Shown piece after piece: positions 20,508 to 29,260 of a stretch of 30,000 nucleotides of DNA (positions are counted from its first letter, which is position 1; each line of letters opens with the position of its first letter). The notes beneath the pieces were generated by a model, which had not been told where the DNA came from, searched no databases, and worked only from the letters and a program-made list of their open reading frames with translations. The position numbers and the translations under genes were made by a program. The DNA is from Chara braunii (Eukaryota; Streptophyta; Charophyceae; Charales; Characeae), in assembly GCA_003427395.1 (NCBI GenBank), contig BFEA01000244.1, forward strand, positions 1,393,388 to 1,423,387, given 5' to 3'.

Positions 20508-22215
20508 TTCTACAAGTCATGCTCTTGTGTTTTGTCAAGTTTTTCTCATTCTTCTACTTGGGTGTATCTCGCTGCACTCAAATGTGCTTTTACTAGTCAT
20601 GTGAGAGTATTTTGTCAAGTCTCCTTCACACTTTCACGCATTTTTCTACTTGGGTGTATCTCACTTTATTCTAGGGTGTTTCTCTTAGTCATGTGGAAGT
20701 TTTTTGTTAAGTTTCCGTCATGCTTTCACTGATTCTTCTACTTGGTTGTATCTCGCTTCACTCCAATGTGCTTCTACTTTATTCTATGGTGTTTCTACTA
20801 GTCATTCTCCTGTGTTTTGTCAATTTTTTCTCATGCTTTCACTCATTCTTCTACTTGGGTGTATCTCTCTTCACTCAAATGTGCTTCTACTAGTCATGTC
20901 AGAGTATTTTGTCAAGTTTCCTTCATGCTTTCATTTATTCTTCTATTTAGGTGAATCTCGTCTCATTCTTGTGTGTTTCTACTAGCCATGTGAGAGTGTT
21001 TTGTCAAGTTTCCATCATGCTTTCACTGATTCTTCTACTTGGCGGTATCTCGCTTCACTCCAATGTGTTTCTACTAGTCATGTGAGAGTGTTTTATCAAG
21101 TTCCCTTCATACTTTCACTCATTCTTTTACTGGGGTGCACCTCGTTTCATTCTAGTGTGTTTCTACTAGTCATGTGAAAGTGTTTTGTCAAGTTTTCTTC
21201 ATGCTTTCACTCATTTTTCTACTTGGATGTATCTTGCTTCACTCCAATGTGCTTCTACTTGTCATGTGCGAATGTTTTATCAAGTTTCCTTCACGCTTTC
21301 ACTCATCCTTCTACTTGGGTGTATCTCCCTACATTCTAGTGCGCTCATCCTACTTGTGCATATGTATAATCTAGTTTCCTACTTGCTTTTTTTTATTCTT
21401 GCACTTGCTTGTATCTCGCTTTACTCCATTGTGCTTCTACTAGTTACATGAGTGTGTTTTGTCAAGTTGTCTTCATACTTCCAATCGACCTTCTACTTGG
21501 GTGTATGTCACTTCATTCTAGTGTGCTTGTTCTACTCATGTGCATATGTTAAGTCTAGTTTTTCACTTAGTTTCCTCGATCCTTGCACTTAGTTGGTTTT
21601 CGCTTCATTCTAGTGTGTTTGTTCTGCTCATGTGCATGTGCTTAGTCTAGTTTCGTACTTGGTTTCCTCCATTTTTGCACTTGGTTGTATCTTGCTTCAT
21701 TCTAGTGTGCTTGTTCTACTCATGTGCATGTGTTTAGTCTAGTTTTCCTATTGGTTTCCTCCATTCTTGCACTTGGGTGTATCTTGCTTCATGTTAGTGT
21801 GCTTGTTCTACTCATGTGCACACGTTTAGCCTAGTTTTCCACTTGGTTTCCTTCATTCTTGCACTTGGTTGTGTCTTGCTTCATTCTAGTGTGCTTATTC
21901 TACTGACGTGCATGTGTTTAGTCTAGCTGTCCACTTGGTTACCTCCATCCTTGCAGTTGGTTGTATCTCGCTTCATTCTAATCTGCTAGTTCTACTCATG
22001 TGCATGTGTTTAATCTAGTTCTCCACTTGGTTTCCTCCATCCTTGCACTTGGTTGTATCTTGCTTTATTCTAGTGTGTTTGTTCTACTCATGTGCATGCG
22101 TTTAGTCTACTTTTCTACTTGGTTTCCTCCATCCTTGCACTTGGTTGTATCTCGCTTCATTATGGTGTGCGTGTTTTACTCATGTGCATGTGTTTAGTCT
22201 AGTTTTCCACTTGGT
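20508..22215. repeat. 92-bp satellite array, about 18 units in two blocks
   Basis: The landmark ATG of CTAGTCATG/CTCATGTGC recurs at 20599, 20691, 20804, 20896, 20988, 21080, 21172, 21264, then 21538, 21630, 21722, 21814, 21906, 21998, 22090 and 22182. Every step is 92 bases except one of 113 (a ~21-base insertion) and the block boundary. Block A (to about 21340) has TTCTACTTGGGTGTATCTCG and GTTTTGTCAAGTTTCCTTCA. Block B (from about 21340) has TTGCACTTGGTTGTATCTCG and TGTTTAGTCTAGTTTTCCAC. Units within a block resemble each other more than units across blocks. As 92 is not a multiple of three, open frames here are repeat translations. No function is inferred; its left edge abuts the RT relic. 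Confidence 0.92.
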
Positions 22216-22235
22216 TGCTCACATTGTTGTACTTG

Positions 22236-22690
22236 CTGAGATTTCGCTACTTCCATGGTGAATCTACTCTAGTTTAGTGCGTTAAAACTTGTGCTTGTTC
22301 CTAGTCTAGTCATAGGTCGCTCCCCCATGTGCTCTATTTGAACTTCACTACTTCCCACGTCGAGTCTACTCTAATCTAGTGCACTCAGGCCTCTACGCAT
22401 ACTTTGCTCCCCCGTGTGCTCTATTTGAGCTTCGCTACATCCATGATGAGTCTGCTTTAGCCTAGTGTGCTTTAACTTGTGATTTTCTTAGTCTACTTGT
22501 ACCTTGCCACCACCATGTGTCCTATTTGAACTCTGCTACCTCCATGTTGAACATACTCTAGTCTAGTGTACTCAAACCTATGTTTTTTCTCTCATCTAGA
22601 TGTACTTTCCTTCTTTGTGTGTTCTATCGGAACTTTGCGACTTCACACGACGGGTCTACTCTAATCTAGCGTACGAATTGTCGCTGGTGG
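22236..22690. repeat. ~97-bp tandem repeat, about 5 units
   Basis: Units carry GTGCTCTATTTGARCTTCGC, CTACTTCCATG, and TCTACTCTAATCTAGTG followed by CTCAAAC. The CTATTTG landmark falls near 22238 (variant), 22334, 22431, 22522 and 22624, for an average spacing near 97. Short strings such as TCTAGTGTGCTT are shared with the neighbouring 92-bp satellite, so this may be an older diverged edge of the same family. Confidence 0.75.
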
Positions 22691-22755
22691 ATGGGTCGGT
22701 AGGTGTCTAGCTACTGCGGCTGCTACAAAAGGAGGTGTCGAGATACATAGAGTAG

Positions 22756-23073
22756 ATGGCTCATGAGGTCTACCAAGATCAAGGCCGCTTAGGCTCTAGC
22801 CAGCAACCAACGATTATTTGGCACAACGAGAAGGTGCTCATGTCATCGTATGCCAAGCGAGGTCAGTTGAGACCGAAACTTGACATGCCCCATGTATATG
22901 ATACACATGTCGAGTTTGTCAAGTCTCGTCGCAAACTGAGTCCATTTTCGCATAAAATGGAAAATGGACTTTACCGAACAGTACACGAACAGTACACATG
23001 TTATGATCCTGGCCAATTTCGAAGTACACATTCATTAGAAAGTGCAATGCCGTCCAATTGCAAAAAGAAATGA
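22756..23073 (+). CDS. Unrecognised open frame, doubtful
   Basis: A 105-codon frame beginning MAHEVYQDQGRLGSSQQ and ending in three Lys just before an AG-rich tract. Composition is mixed and protein-like (His, Lys, Tyr and Met spread evenly), but no family is recognised and there is no visible promoter. Near its end is the direct repeat CGAACAGTACA (twice within 24 bases, about 22975-22998). A palindromic string around TATATGATACACATG lies earlier. It may be a retroelement fragment. Confidence 0.2.
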   Translation: MAHEVYQDQGRLGSSQQPTIIWHNEKVLMSSYAKRGQLRPKLDMPHVYDTHVEFVKSRRKLSPFSHKMENGLYRTVHEQYTCYDPGQFRSTHSLESAMPSNCKKK

Positions 23074-23409
23074 ATGAACTTGAGAGGAGAGAGAGCGTAA
23101 GAAGAAGAAGAAGAAGAAAGGAAGAAAAAGAAGATGATGTACACCATCATAGACCAATGAGAATGCTCTTCTTCTTCGCCAACCACTCTCCTCCTCCTTA
23201 TCTCCTCCTCTCTTATTCACAAAAGAAATAATAATAACAATGTTGAATAGAACCAGAACCAATGTTTGAATCCCTCTTCTACTGGAGGCATCACATGAGG
23301 TCCACCATAGCCATGGCCACCCTTCCTCCTCCTTCGTCCAAGGCCAAGGCCAAGGCTATGGCGGACTACTAGGGCCTTGCTTTGATGTCCAAAGGACAAC
23401 ACAAAGCAA
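23074..23409. other. AG/CT-rich low-complexity stretch
   Basis: Contains (AAG)n at about 23099-23135, a CT-rich stretch to 23215, and AAGGCCAAGGCC near 23339. No gene is seen; frames on either strand encode runs of Lys/Arg or Phe/Ser. Confidence 0.4.
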
Positions 23410-23853
23410 CTATGGCTGCTCTAGCTCAGGCCGCCATGCCTGACTCTGCCTCAAAGCTTCTTGGTGCAGCTCTACCCCAACAGGGGTCTTTTTGCTGCAG
23501 CTCCCACCAAGGTGATAAAGATGGCAACCACCATAGCAAGGTAAGTACCTCTGACGCTCCTCCCTGCTAGTCCTGATCTTCTTCCTCCTCATGTCCTTGC
23601 TCCTCCCCAGCAACGTTGCTCCAGCCAGCACTCCAACCAGTATGTCGCCAAACTTGCACACCGAGGATGAGGAAGAGCAGTTGGCTCCTCCTTGAGATAT
23701 AGCGGCCTGCAGGCCTCTTGGCCAGTCAGTGACTTCCCCGTCCCGCAGCCTCCAAGCAACCGGTACCTCCTCCCTTCCGGAAGGAAACATCATTGTAGAC
23801 TCTGATATTGCCCGTACAGGCCTTAGACTCAGACTGGCTAGACTGGTACCCAC
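23410..23853 (-). pseudogene. Possible start of a retroelement gag after LTR
   Basis: A minus-strand frame of 147 codons. The internal Met pair (MMFPSGREEVPVAW, from about 23795) lies directly after a PBS-like string (ATATCAGAG, 23809-23801) that follows the LTR region ending near 23811. This placement is that of gag behind a 5' LTR. No gag domain motif is visible, and the downstream residues (SREERQRYLPCYGG) are not recognised, so the frame may be broken early or be chance. Confidence 0.25.
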
Positions 23854-24286
23854 CTAGACCTAGCCTACAACTACCGGGCCTCTAAAATTGCCAACTTTTG
23901 TCTTCTTCTGCTCGGCCACGTACCCGACACATTTACCTCTACCTGGTGTGGTACCAGCCTACCCGCTACTTGACTGTTTTTCGCTGCTTCAAATGTTGCG
24001 GGCCTCTTTCCCCGCCACTTGAGTGTTTTCCCCCACTGCAATCCTCAATGTCACGGTCATAGGTAAGTACTAGCCCTTCGGGCCCACTGAACGAGCAAGT
24101 GCCCTTGTGGGTCACTCACACACTCAAGCCAACAAGCACTCAGACATACATGTAATCCAGCAAGCGTGCACACACACAGACTTAGGGAACTCAGTAACAA
24201 GCGGGAAACTCAGCAAGGCATTCAGTCCATGAGAAAAACTCAGAAATCAGTTGTGCGTCTCAGTTCGTGTTTGGTGGGTCATTACA
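23811..24286 (-). mobile_element. LTR of the minus-strand element (3' boundary approximate)
   Basis: Begins with TGTAATGACCC on the minus strand at 24286, three bases after a polypurine tract, as expected for the start of a 3' LTR. Its far end is uncertain. One candidate is CA at about 23810, giving ~475 bases, where a TATCAGAG string resembling the primer-binding site of initiator tRNA-Met follows. No TATA box is evident. It holds ACTTACCT (24068-24061) and several CT/GT-rich runs. Confidence 0.5.
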
Positions 24287-24289
24287 TTA

Positions 24290-24300
24290 CCCCCCTTTTC
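24290..24300 (-). other. Polypurine tract
   Basis: Minus-strand GAAAAGGGGGG (11 purines) lies 200 bases after the integrase frame ends and three bases before TGTAATGACC. This is the priming site for plus-strand DNA synthesis in LTR retrotransposons and fixes the orientation and the LTR start. Confidence 0.7.
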
Positions 24301-24504
24301 GGAGTGAGGTCCCTTCAAGCGAGTAACTCATTCTGAGTCCCTGACAAACGCGTAGTAAGCAAACAAAGCAAAGAGATTTCGGTAGTACTCCATAGCAATG
24401 AGTTTTGCAGAGATTTTACGTATACCATTAGAGGCTAGTTGTCGCTCGTAGGGTTTAACAACGCGTGGTGTGTTGCGCCTTCTTGGAGATCCAATAGAGA
24501 TCGT

Positions 24505-25770
24505 CTAACGGATGATACGTGAAATGAATCTGGTACTGTCTATTACACCCCTTACGTACTTGTTGTTTGATTTATTGATCTCATGACCGCCCTTGATTGC
24601 ACGAGGAATCATGTCTTCACGATAGTCGAAGGATTCTGCATCATGATGTATGTACAATTTTGATGCATGAAAGAGTGGGTATGTGTGCAGATGAGAAGGT
24701 ACAACAACTGTGTAAGATGGGTTGAACCCATCCTTGCCAATCACGTTTAGAACCTCCCACGGACCATAGTAGAGCGGGAGAAGTGTGCGTGACACTCCTT
24801 CTTCTGAAAATTCAGACATCTTGACCCAGACATAACTTTCCACTTTAATATCTGAGGGTTGGTGTTTCTTGTTCGCATGATGGATCATTGCGTGTTGTCG
24901 TTTGGTCATTGTTGCGATAGCAACTTTGAACAAGCGATCGTACTTGGCACGGAAGCCAGGCCTGTCAGGTGTTAAATCAGCTGGTTGTTCAAGGAATAAA
25001 TAGGAGAGCGGATTAAAAATCTGCCAACCGTAATGCAGCCTGTTCGGCATCATGGTGATGGAAGAATGGATGGGGTTGTTGTACAACCCCTTGACTGAAT
25101 ATAGCTCTTTATCCCACATTTTCTCATTCAAAATGATTAAAGCGCGGAAAAGTTGGAACACAGTTTGGTTGATCTCTACAGCCAAACCTGGCTTCGGGAT
25201 GTCGACCAGATGTCATGCTTTGTTTGAGGTTAGGGAGTTGGGACGTGAAGTCCTTCCATTCAGTACTTATGAAGCACGGGTCCTGATCACTCACAAGGGT
25301 TTTGGGGGTTCCAAGCTGCAGAATGTACTTCTGTTTGAACTCACGGATCACAACTTCAGTTGGGGCATGAGGTGGCCATGGAATCAGATTGAAGAATTTA
25401 GAAAAGCGATCAACAATCACCATCACTTGTGAATAACCATTCTTGCTCATCTTTCCCATGTTCGTGAAGTTGATAGAGACAGACTCTCCAGGACCATCGG
25501 GAATGGTAAGAGGCTTAAGCAGCCCCATGGGCTTTTGTCTTGATGGTTTGATTCATTGACAAACTTGACACTCAACCACAAACTTTTCAGCAGATCGTTT
25601 CATACGAGGCCAATCAAACTGTCTCAATAGGTTTTCGTAAGTCGTTGCCATACCGAAGTCTCTACTCCGATTGTGAGCCAAGTCCAAGAAGTGTGTGCGG
25701 ACAGGCTCATGGTTGGGTACACACAAAAGGTCATTATTTACTTGTTGTCCTATATTTGTCTGCTCCGATG
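24505..25770 (-). pseudogene. Ty3/gypsy-type integrase, third family, near-complete but broken
   Basis: Read downward on the minus strand. The zinc-binding part (25770-25556) has LAHNRSRDFG and ECQVCQ; the second His of H-x-H is Asp here. It ends in TGA (25555-25553) where the family has Arg (CGA to TGA). The core (25528-25124) has ESVSINFTNMG, with Asn (codon 25471-25469) at the first catalytic Asp, and TLVSDQDPCF with the second Asp present. A frameshift follows SGRHPEA near 25210. The C-terminal part (25185-24505) is open for 226 codons: ELYSVKGLYNN, TMMPNRLHYGW, PGFRAKYDRLFKVAIA, then KVESYVWVKMSEF and LLPLYYGPWEVLNVIGKDGF, the SH3-like tail. Sequence differs clearly from the integrase at 11960-13260. 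A polypurine tract and LTR follow. Upstream RT is absent: the frame runs into an oppositely oriented LTR near 25750. Confidence 0.85.
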
Positions 25771-25783
25771 TCGTTTCAGACCT

Positions 25784-25907
25784 GCAGCCCCCAAGGCAGT
25801 ACCTTGGGCTGGGTACACCAATAGGCAGGCTGCACCAGTCCAGGTACAGGGTTTGGACGTCCGGTCGGGACCCAAACCCTATAGGCCAACGTTTTGGGCA
25901 AACGTTG
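25784..25907 (+). repeat. Three consecutive hairpins in U3
   Basis: Hairpin 1: CCCAAGG (25790-25796) with CCTTGGG (25802-25808), extendable with a bulge to CAGCCC/GGGCTG. Hairpin 2: AGGGTTTGG (25848-25856) with CCAAACCCT (25872-25880), 9 perfect pairs around a loop holding part of the palindrome GGACGTCC. Hairpin 3: CAACGTTT (25887-25894) with AAACGTTG (25900-25907), 8 perfect pairs and a 5-base loop. Sequences of the three differ from one another, so this is a repeated shape and not a repeated sequence. Confidence 0.85.
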
Positions 25908-25944
25908 AGGCCACGCAAGTAGCCACACAGTAGGCAGACCAGCC

Positions 25945-25968
25945 GCCCAGCCCTATAAATAGCTGGGC
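25945..25968 (+). promoter_or_regulatory. TATA box in the loop of a 7-bp inverted repeat
   Basis: TATAAATA (25954-25961) occupies the 10-base loop between GCCCAGC (25945-25951) and GCTGGGC (25962-25968), a perfect inverted repeat. The distance from TATA to the primer-binding site is about 165 bases, reasonable for R plus U5. This is inferred to be the LTR promoter. Confidence 0.7.
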
Positions 25969-26119
25969 AACGGCCAGACTGCGCACAGTTCGAGTAGCTC
26001 ACTTCTTGATTGACACGCTACTGGTTAGGCGTTGCGCTGCTTAGCACTGCGTTGGAGGTTAGTAGTAGAGGTGTAGGACGCCGAGGGGCGGAGGCCATAC
26101 CTGCTGCGGCAGACTTACC

Positions 26120-26136
26120 TGGCGCCATAGCTGGGA
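26120..26136 (+). other. Primer-binding site, tRNA-Asp type
   Basis: TGGCGCCATAGCTGGGA matches the complement of the plant tRNA-Asp 3' end (TGGCGCCGTTGCCGGGG, from general knowledge) at 13 of 17 positions, including the first seven. It directly follows ACTTACC. A donor-like CAGGTGAGA lies about 75 bases downstream (near 26199). Confidence 0.55.
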
Positions 26137-26399
26137 CTTCGCACGCTACCTACACAAGACGACAACAACACGACGGTCAGTGCACGACAGCGGTTACCTG
26201 CAGGTGAGACAGCGAGGAGGACAACATCTTCTTCTCCTTCATCGTCTTGCCCTCCATCTTATCTCCCTCTTTCCTCCTTCTTCCTCCTTCTTCCTCTTCT
26301 TCTCCTTCTTCTTCTTCTTCTTCTCCTTCTTTTGCTTCTTCTCCTTCTTCTTCTTCAGATGAGAGAAAGAGGTTACAGGCAGAGGATAAAAGCAGAGGT
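26137..26399 (+). other. Leader of the tRNA-Asp element with CTT-rich tract
   Basis: After the primer-binding site come about 90 bases of unique leader, then a pyrimidine tract (26226-26360) of CTT, CCT and CTTCTC units. A plus-strand frame from 26247 reads this as Ser/Pro/Phe runs followed by DERKRLQAEDKSRG. That could be the remains of a gag low-complexity segment, but no domain follows. Confidence 0.35.
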
Positions 26400-26836
26400 T
26401 ACGACGGGCATAGCGCCCACGATCTGATCCGAAATTTTGAGGCAAATATTGATGGGACATTCGACAAGGGACTATTTTTGGACTTCGCTATCGCGATCTT
26501 GGTCTTCTCCCTCGCCTCCTTCGTCTCATCTCTCCCCCCATCGCTCATTTGTGGTATTTCCCCCATGTGTGCACTCAAGGAGGGACCTTTCTTCTATATA
26601 TACAAGTCTCTCCTCTCTCTCTCGAGTGTGTGGTGTGTGATGGGATGTCGTGTCAATCCTAGTCAGGTCAGGACTTATCTCTGAGTCTTCCACTTCGCTA
26701 CTTTGTGCCATTTTGTACGTATAGGAATGTACATTGCTTGTTGATGTTTCACTGACATTGCATTGTCTGTTCAGTCATTTTCATCACATTGCGGATCCTT
26801 GGCTTTATACACATTGCCCAACTGGCATGTGTCTGT
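26400..26836 (+). mobile_element. LTR-like region, initiator-Met primed family (left end unknown)
   Basis: A plus-strand region with TATATATA at 26595-26602, CT-rich sequence just after it, and a primer-binding-site match at 26837. It has the order U3-TATA-R-U5-PBS of an LTR. The start of the LTR is not identified and the base before the site is not a clear CA. No gag is recognised downstream, where a TGAT microsatellite and AT-rich DNA follow. Confidence 0.45.
26579..26613 (+). promoter_or_regulatory. TATA box flanked by an imperfect inverted repeat
   Basis: TATATATA (26595-26602) lies between GGAGGGAC (26579-26586) and GTCTCTCC (26606-26613), inverted repeats with one mismatch in eight and a 19-base spacer. 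Inferred promoter of the surrounding LTR-like region, about 240 bases before its primer-binding site. Confidence 0.5.
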
Positions 26837-26849
26837 TTGTATCAGAGCC
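26837..26849 (+). other. Primer-binding site, initiator tRNA-Met type
   Basis: TTGTATCAGAGCC matches the standard plant LTR-element site TGGTATCAGAGCC at 12 of 13 positions. It is followed by CCGCATGTG, with no gag frame recognisable downstream. Confidence 0.7.
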
Positions 26850-26898
26850 CCGCATGTGAATCAGGACCAACCAGATCTGACATGTGTGCGGGGACCAT

Positions 26899-26998
26899 CA
26901 ATTGATTGATTGATTGATTGAGTGAGTGAGTGCGTGAGTGATCGATCATTGATTGATTGGGCATTGATTGACTGATTGATTGATTGATTGATTGATCA
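26899..26998. repeat. TGAT/TGAG microsatellite
   Basis: About 100 bases of TTGA/TGAT repeats with a central GAGT run and a GATCGATC interruption. Starts 50 bases after the primer-binding site. Confidence 0.9.
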
Positions 26999-27660
26999 GG
27001 TCACACTAATTAGTCCCCAAAATTGCGAATTTTGACCTAGCTGCCAAAAACCGGAAAAAAAAAATCCTTGGATTTCTTCTTTAGTGCTAATTTCGTTTGA
27101 TTAAAAATGATAAAAATCACAAATTCTAAAATAGCGCAACATCATAAATTTTCGGTTCTTGTTCCTTTTTGGAAATTCAAAATTTCAGTGTTGATTAATC
27201 CGAATTAATTTTTTTTCCTCTTGAGATATTTTGTAGTTATTCGTTGATTTTCGGATTATTTGTTTGGGAAATTCTAAATTATTAATTGCTTACTTATTTC
27301 GATTTGTTTTTTAATCTTTTTTGGCGTTGATTCGTTTTTTTTTTGTTTTTTTTTTTTTTAGTCACACATTTCAGTAGTACCGGGAAGTTCGAAATTTGTT
27401 ACTTTTCCGTTATTGTGGGATTCTAAAGATTATTTTTTCGTTAAATCTCTCTTTCGCAGTTAAGTTTCATATTATTTCCCAATCTGGAATTTGCTGCGCA
27501 TACTCTTATCTGAATAATTCCGAATATATATTTTTTTCAGAATTCCTGGAACTTGCGGACTTTTGTTTTTCTTGGAGTTTTGTTATTATTTATTCATTAT
27601 TATTATTATTATTATTCATTTGCAGTCCGAAATTCGAATTTGTTTCCTAACCCTTAAGCA
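26999..27660. other. AT-rich stretch without genes
   Basis: T-rich on the plus strand with poly-T runs (around 27335-27360) and a TTA/ATT microsatellite near 27590-27613. It looks intron-like, but no flanking exons could be supported. A plus-strand frame at 27396-27650 encodes Phe/Leu/Ser runs only. Confidence 0.4.
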
Positions 27661-28222
27661 GCATTGGCCACGGGGGGAGGCCGGTGTTCCGCTGCTCGCC
27701 GAAATCGGGTTGTAGTTTTGATGTGGGCCGGCGGATGAAGGGGATCGAAGGTGGGTGGGCGTGCAGAGTGGCGCGCATACCGAATTGTTCACAGCGCGCC
27801 ACTAAACGAGAGAGCGCGCCCACGGGGCCGGGTACACGGCGGGCGTCGATGCGGATGAATATCTCGACGTACCCACCGTCGGATAGCATTTCCGTGTTGA
27901 TTTGTGTCCGGGCCCCTTTTTTTTTTGTTTTTTTTTGTTTTTGTGTTTTTTTGTATTGAAAGAAAAAAGAAAAAGAAAAAGAGAAAAGAGGAAAAAAAAA
28001 AAAAAGAGAAAAAAAAATTTGAGAATGTTTGATTTGATTTTTTTTTAATATTATTATTTTTATTTTTTTTTCATTCTGGCGTGTCGTTTTATTTGCTTTT
28101 TGTGTTGTTTTTTTTTTTGTGTCTTTCTTTCTGCGTCGGTCCGATAAAAAACAAACAAAAAAGACAAAAGAAAAAACAAAAGACAAAAAATACAATTTTC
28201 TTTTGCAATCGTTTTGGGTCGG
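27661..28222. other. CpG-rich block followed by poly-T/poly-A tracts
   Basis: Positions 27661-27918 are GC- and CpG-rich in sharp contrast to both flanks. They include a perfect inverted repeat AGTGGCGCGC (27767-27776) with GCGCGCCACT (27794-27803). Then come T-rich, A-rich and T-rich blocks to about 28200. Frames on both strands are low complexity. No gene is called. Confidence 0.4.
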
Positions 28223-28377
28223 AATGAACTTTCCGTTAGAACACGGTGAGATGCAGGCACACCAGTGTTTGGCGCTCGGTCCGCGATGCGGGCGGTCCGT
28301 GGGCATCGCCAACCCACTGTCGAAATGTGAGAAAACGTGGCGGGCACATCTGGCCATGTTCTAGCGGGAAGTTCATT
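28223..28377. mobile_element. 155-bp inverted-repeat element (MITE-like)
   Basis: The left end AATGAACTTTCCG... (28223-28253) is mirrored by the right end (28347-28377), which on the minus strand begins AATGAACTTCCCG. About 26 of 31 positions agree, and most differences are transitions. The centre has a nested inverted repeat GCGATGC/GCATCGC (about 28284-28310). There is no coding capacity. Size and ends fit a miniature inverted-repeat element; no target duplication is visible. Confidence 0.5.
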
Positions 28378-28846
28378 CTTATTTGGCTGTCTGTCTGTCG
28401 CTCTCTCTCTTTCATCGCCACACCACAGACTCTTGCTCGCTCTGTCTCTCGCTCTCTGTCTCGCACACAGACACACACACACACACACACACATAGATGG
28501 GACAAAGTTTGCCTCTGTCTCTGTGTGCGCGTGTGTGTCAGAGAGCGAGAGCGAGCAAGAGATTGTGTGTGCGTGCTTGTGCGTGGGTGTGAGAGAGAGT
28601 GTGCGGGCAAGAGTCTGTGTGTGTGTGCGCATGGGTGTGTGGCAGAGGGAGAGTGCGGTCAAGATTCTGCCATCGCCTGTGGCACGAGCCGAGACAAGGG
28701 TGCGTCGTGTAGCTATGGCGGGCATGTCTTGAAAAACAAAAACAAAAAAAGGGAAAAAAAAGGAAAAAAAAGGAGGAAGCTTGCCTGTCTCTCTCTCTCC
28801 CTCGCTTCCTCCTCTTTTTCCATCTTTTTCCGTTTTTTTCCGTCTT

Positions 28847-28942
<96 letters not shown>

Positions 28943-29025
28943 TGTCTCTCTCTCTATGTCTGTGTGTACCAGATACTGATACTGACATGTGCAAAGGTGG
29001 CGCCTTGATGCAAGTACGAGAGATG

Positions 29026-29103
<78 letters not shown>

Positions 29104-29110
29104 CGCCTCC
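28378..29110. repeat. Compound CT/GT/GC microsatellite region
   Basis: Blocks in order: CT-rich to 28466, (AC)n 28471-28492, mixed GT/GA to about 28660, A-rich 28735-28772, (TC)n about 28850-28907, (TG)n 28909-28937, (TC)n about 29026-29087, and an uninterrupted 19-base CG alternation 29088-29106. Long frames across it, including one of 350 codons, are translations of these repeats and are not called as genes. The stretch at 28960-29020 is more complex but unrecognised. Confidence 0.9.
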
Positions 29111-29260
29111 TAGGTCCGTTACTCCCTCTCTTCGCCATATATACTGTGCACGAGGGGGGAGGTTTCATGTTGAGGCGCTTGAGCTTGAGCAACCTTAGTG
29201 AGCAGACGGGAGAGAGAGAGAGAGACCATATCTGTTACATGATGCGCCTGCAACAGGCTG

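Larger units (their letters stand above)
25746..26119 (+). mobile_element. LTR with hairpin-rich U3 (tRNA-Asp primed family)
   Basis: A U3-like region with four consecutive hairpins, a TATA box at 25954 and a tRNA-Asp-type primer-binding site at 26120 define a plus-strand LTR. It lies head-on against the minus-strand integrase relic and seems to have inserted there. The left boundary is uncertain (TGTCCTATATT at 25746 or TGTCGTTTCAG at 25770). The right end reads ACTTACC instead of the usual CA. No second copy is in the window to confirm the ends. Confidence 0.55.

Noticed and set aside
22756-23073. Open frame as a confident host gene
   Set aside because: No recognised domain, short, between satellites and low-complexity DNA; kept as a low-confidence entry only.
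23539-24068. AGGTAAGT at 23539 and 24061 as plus-strand splice donors of a host gene
   Set aside because: No flanking exons or coding frame on the plus strand; the minus strand holds an LTR and pol relic there.
27647-28725. Minus-strand frames of 221-236 codons
   Set aside because: They run through poly-A/poly-T tracts and microsatellites; the central Lys/Phe runs are artefacts of those tracts.
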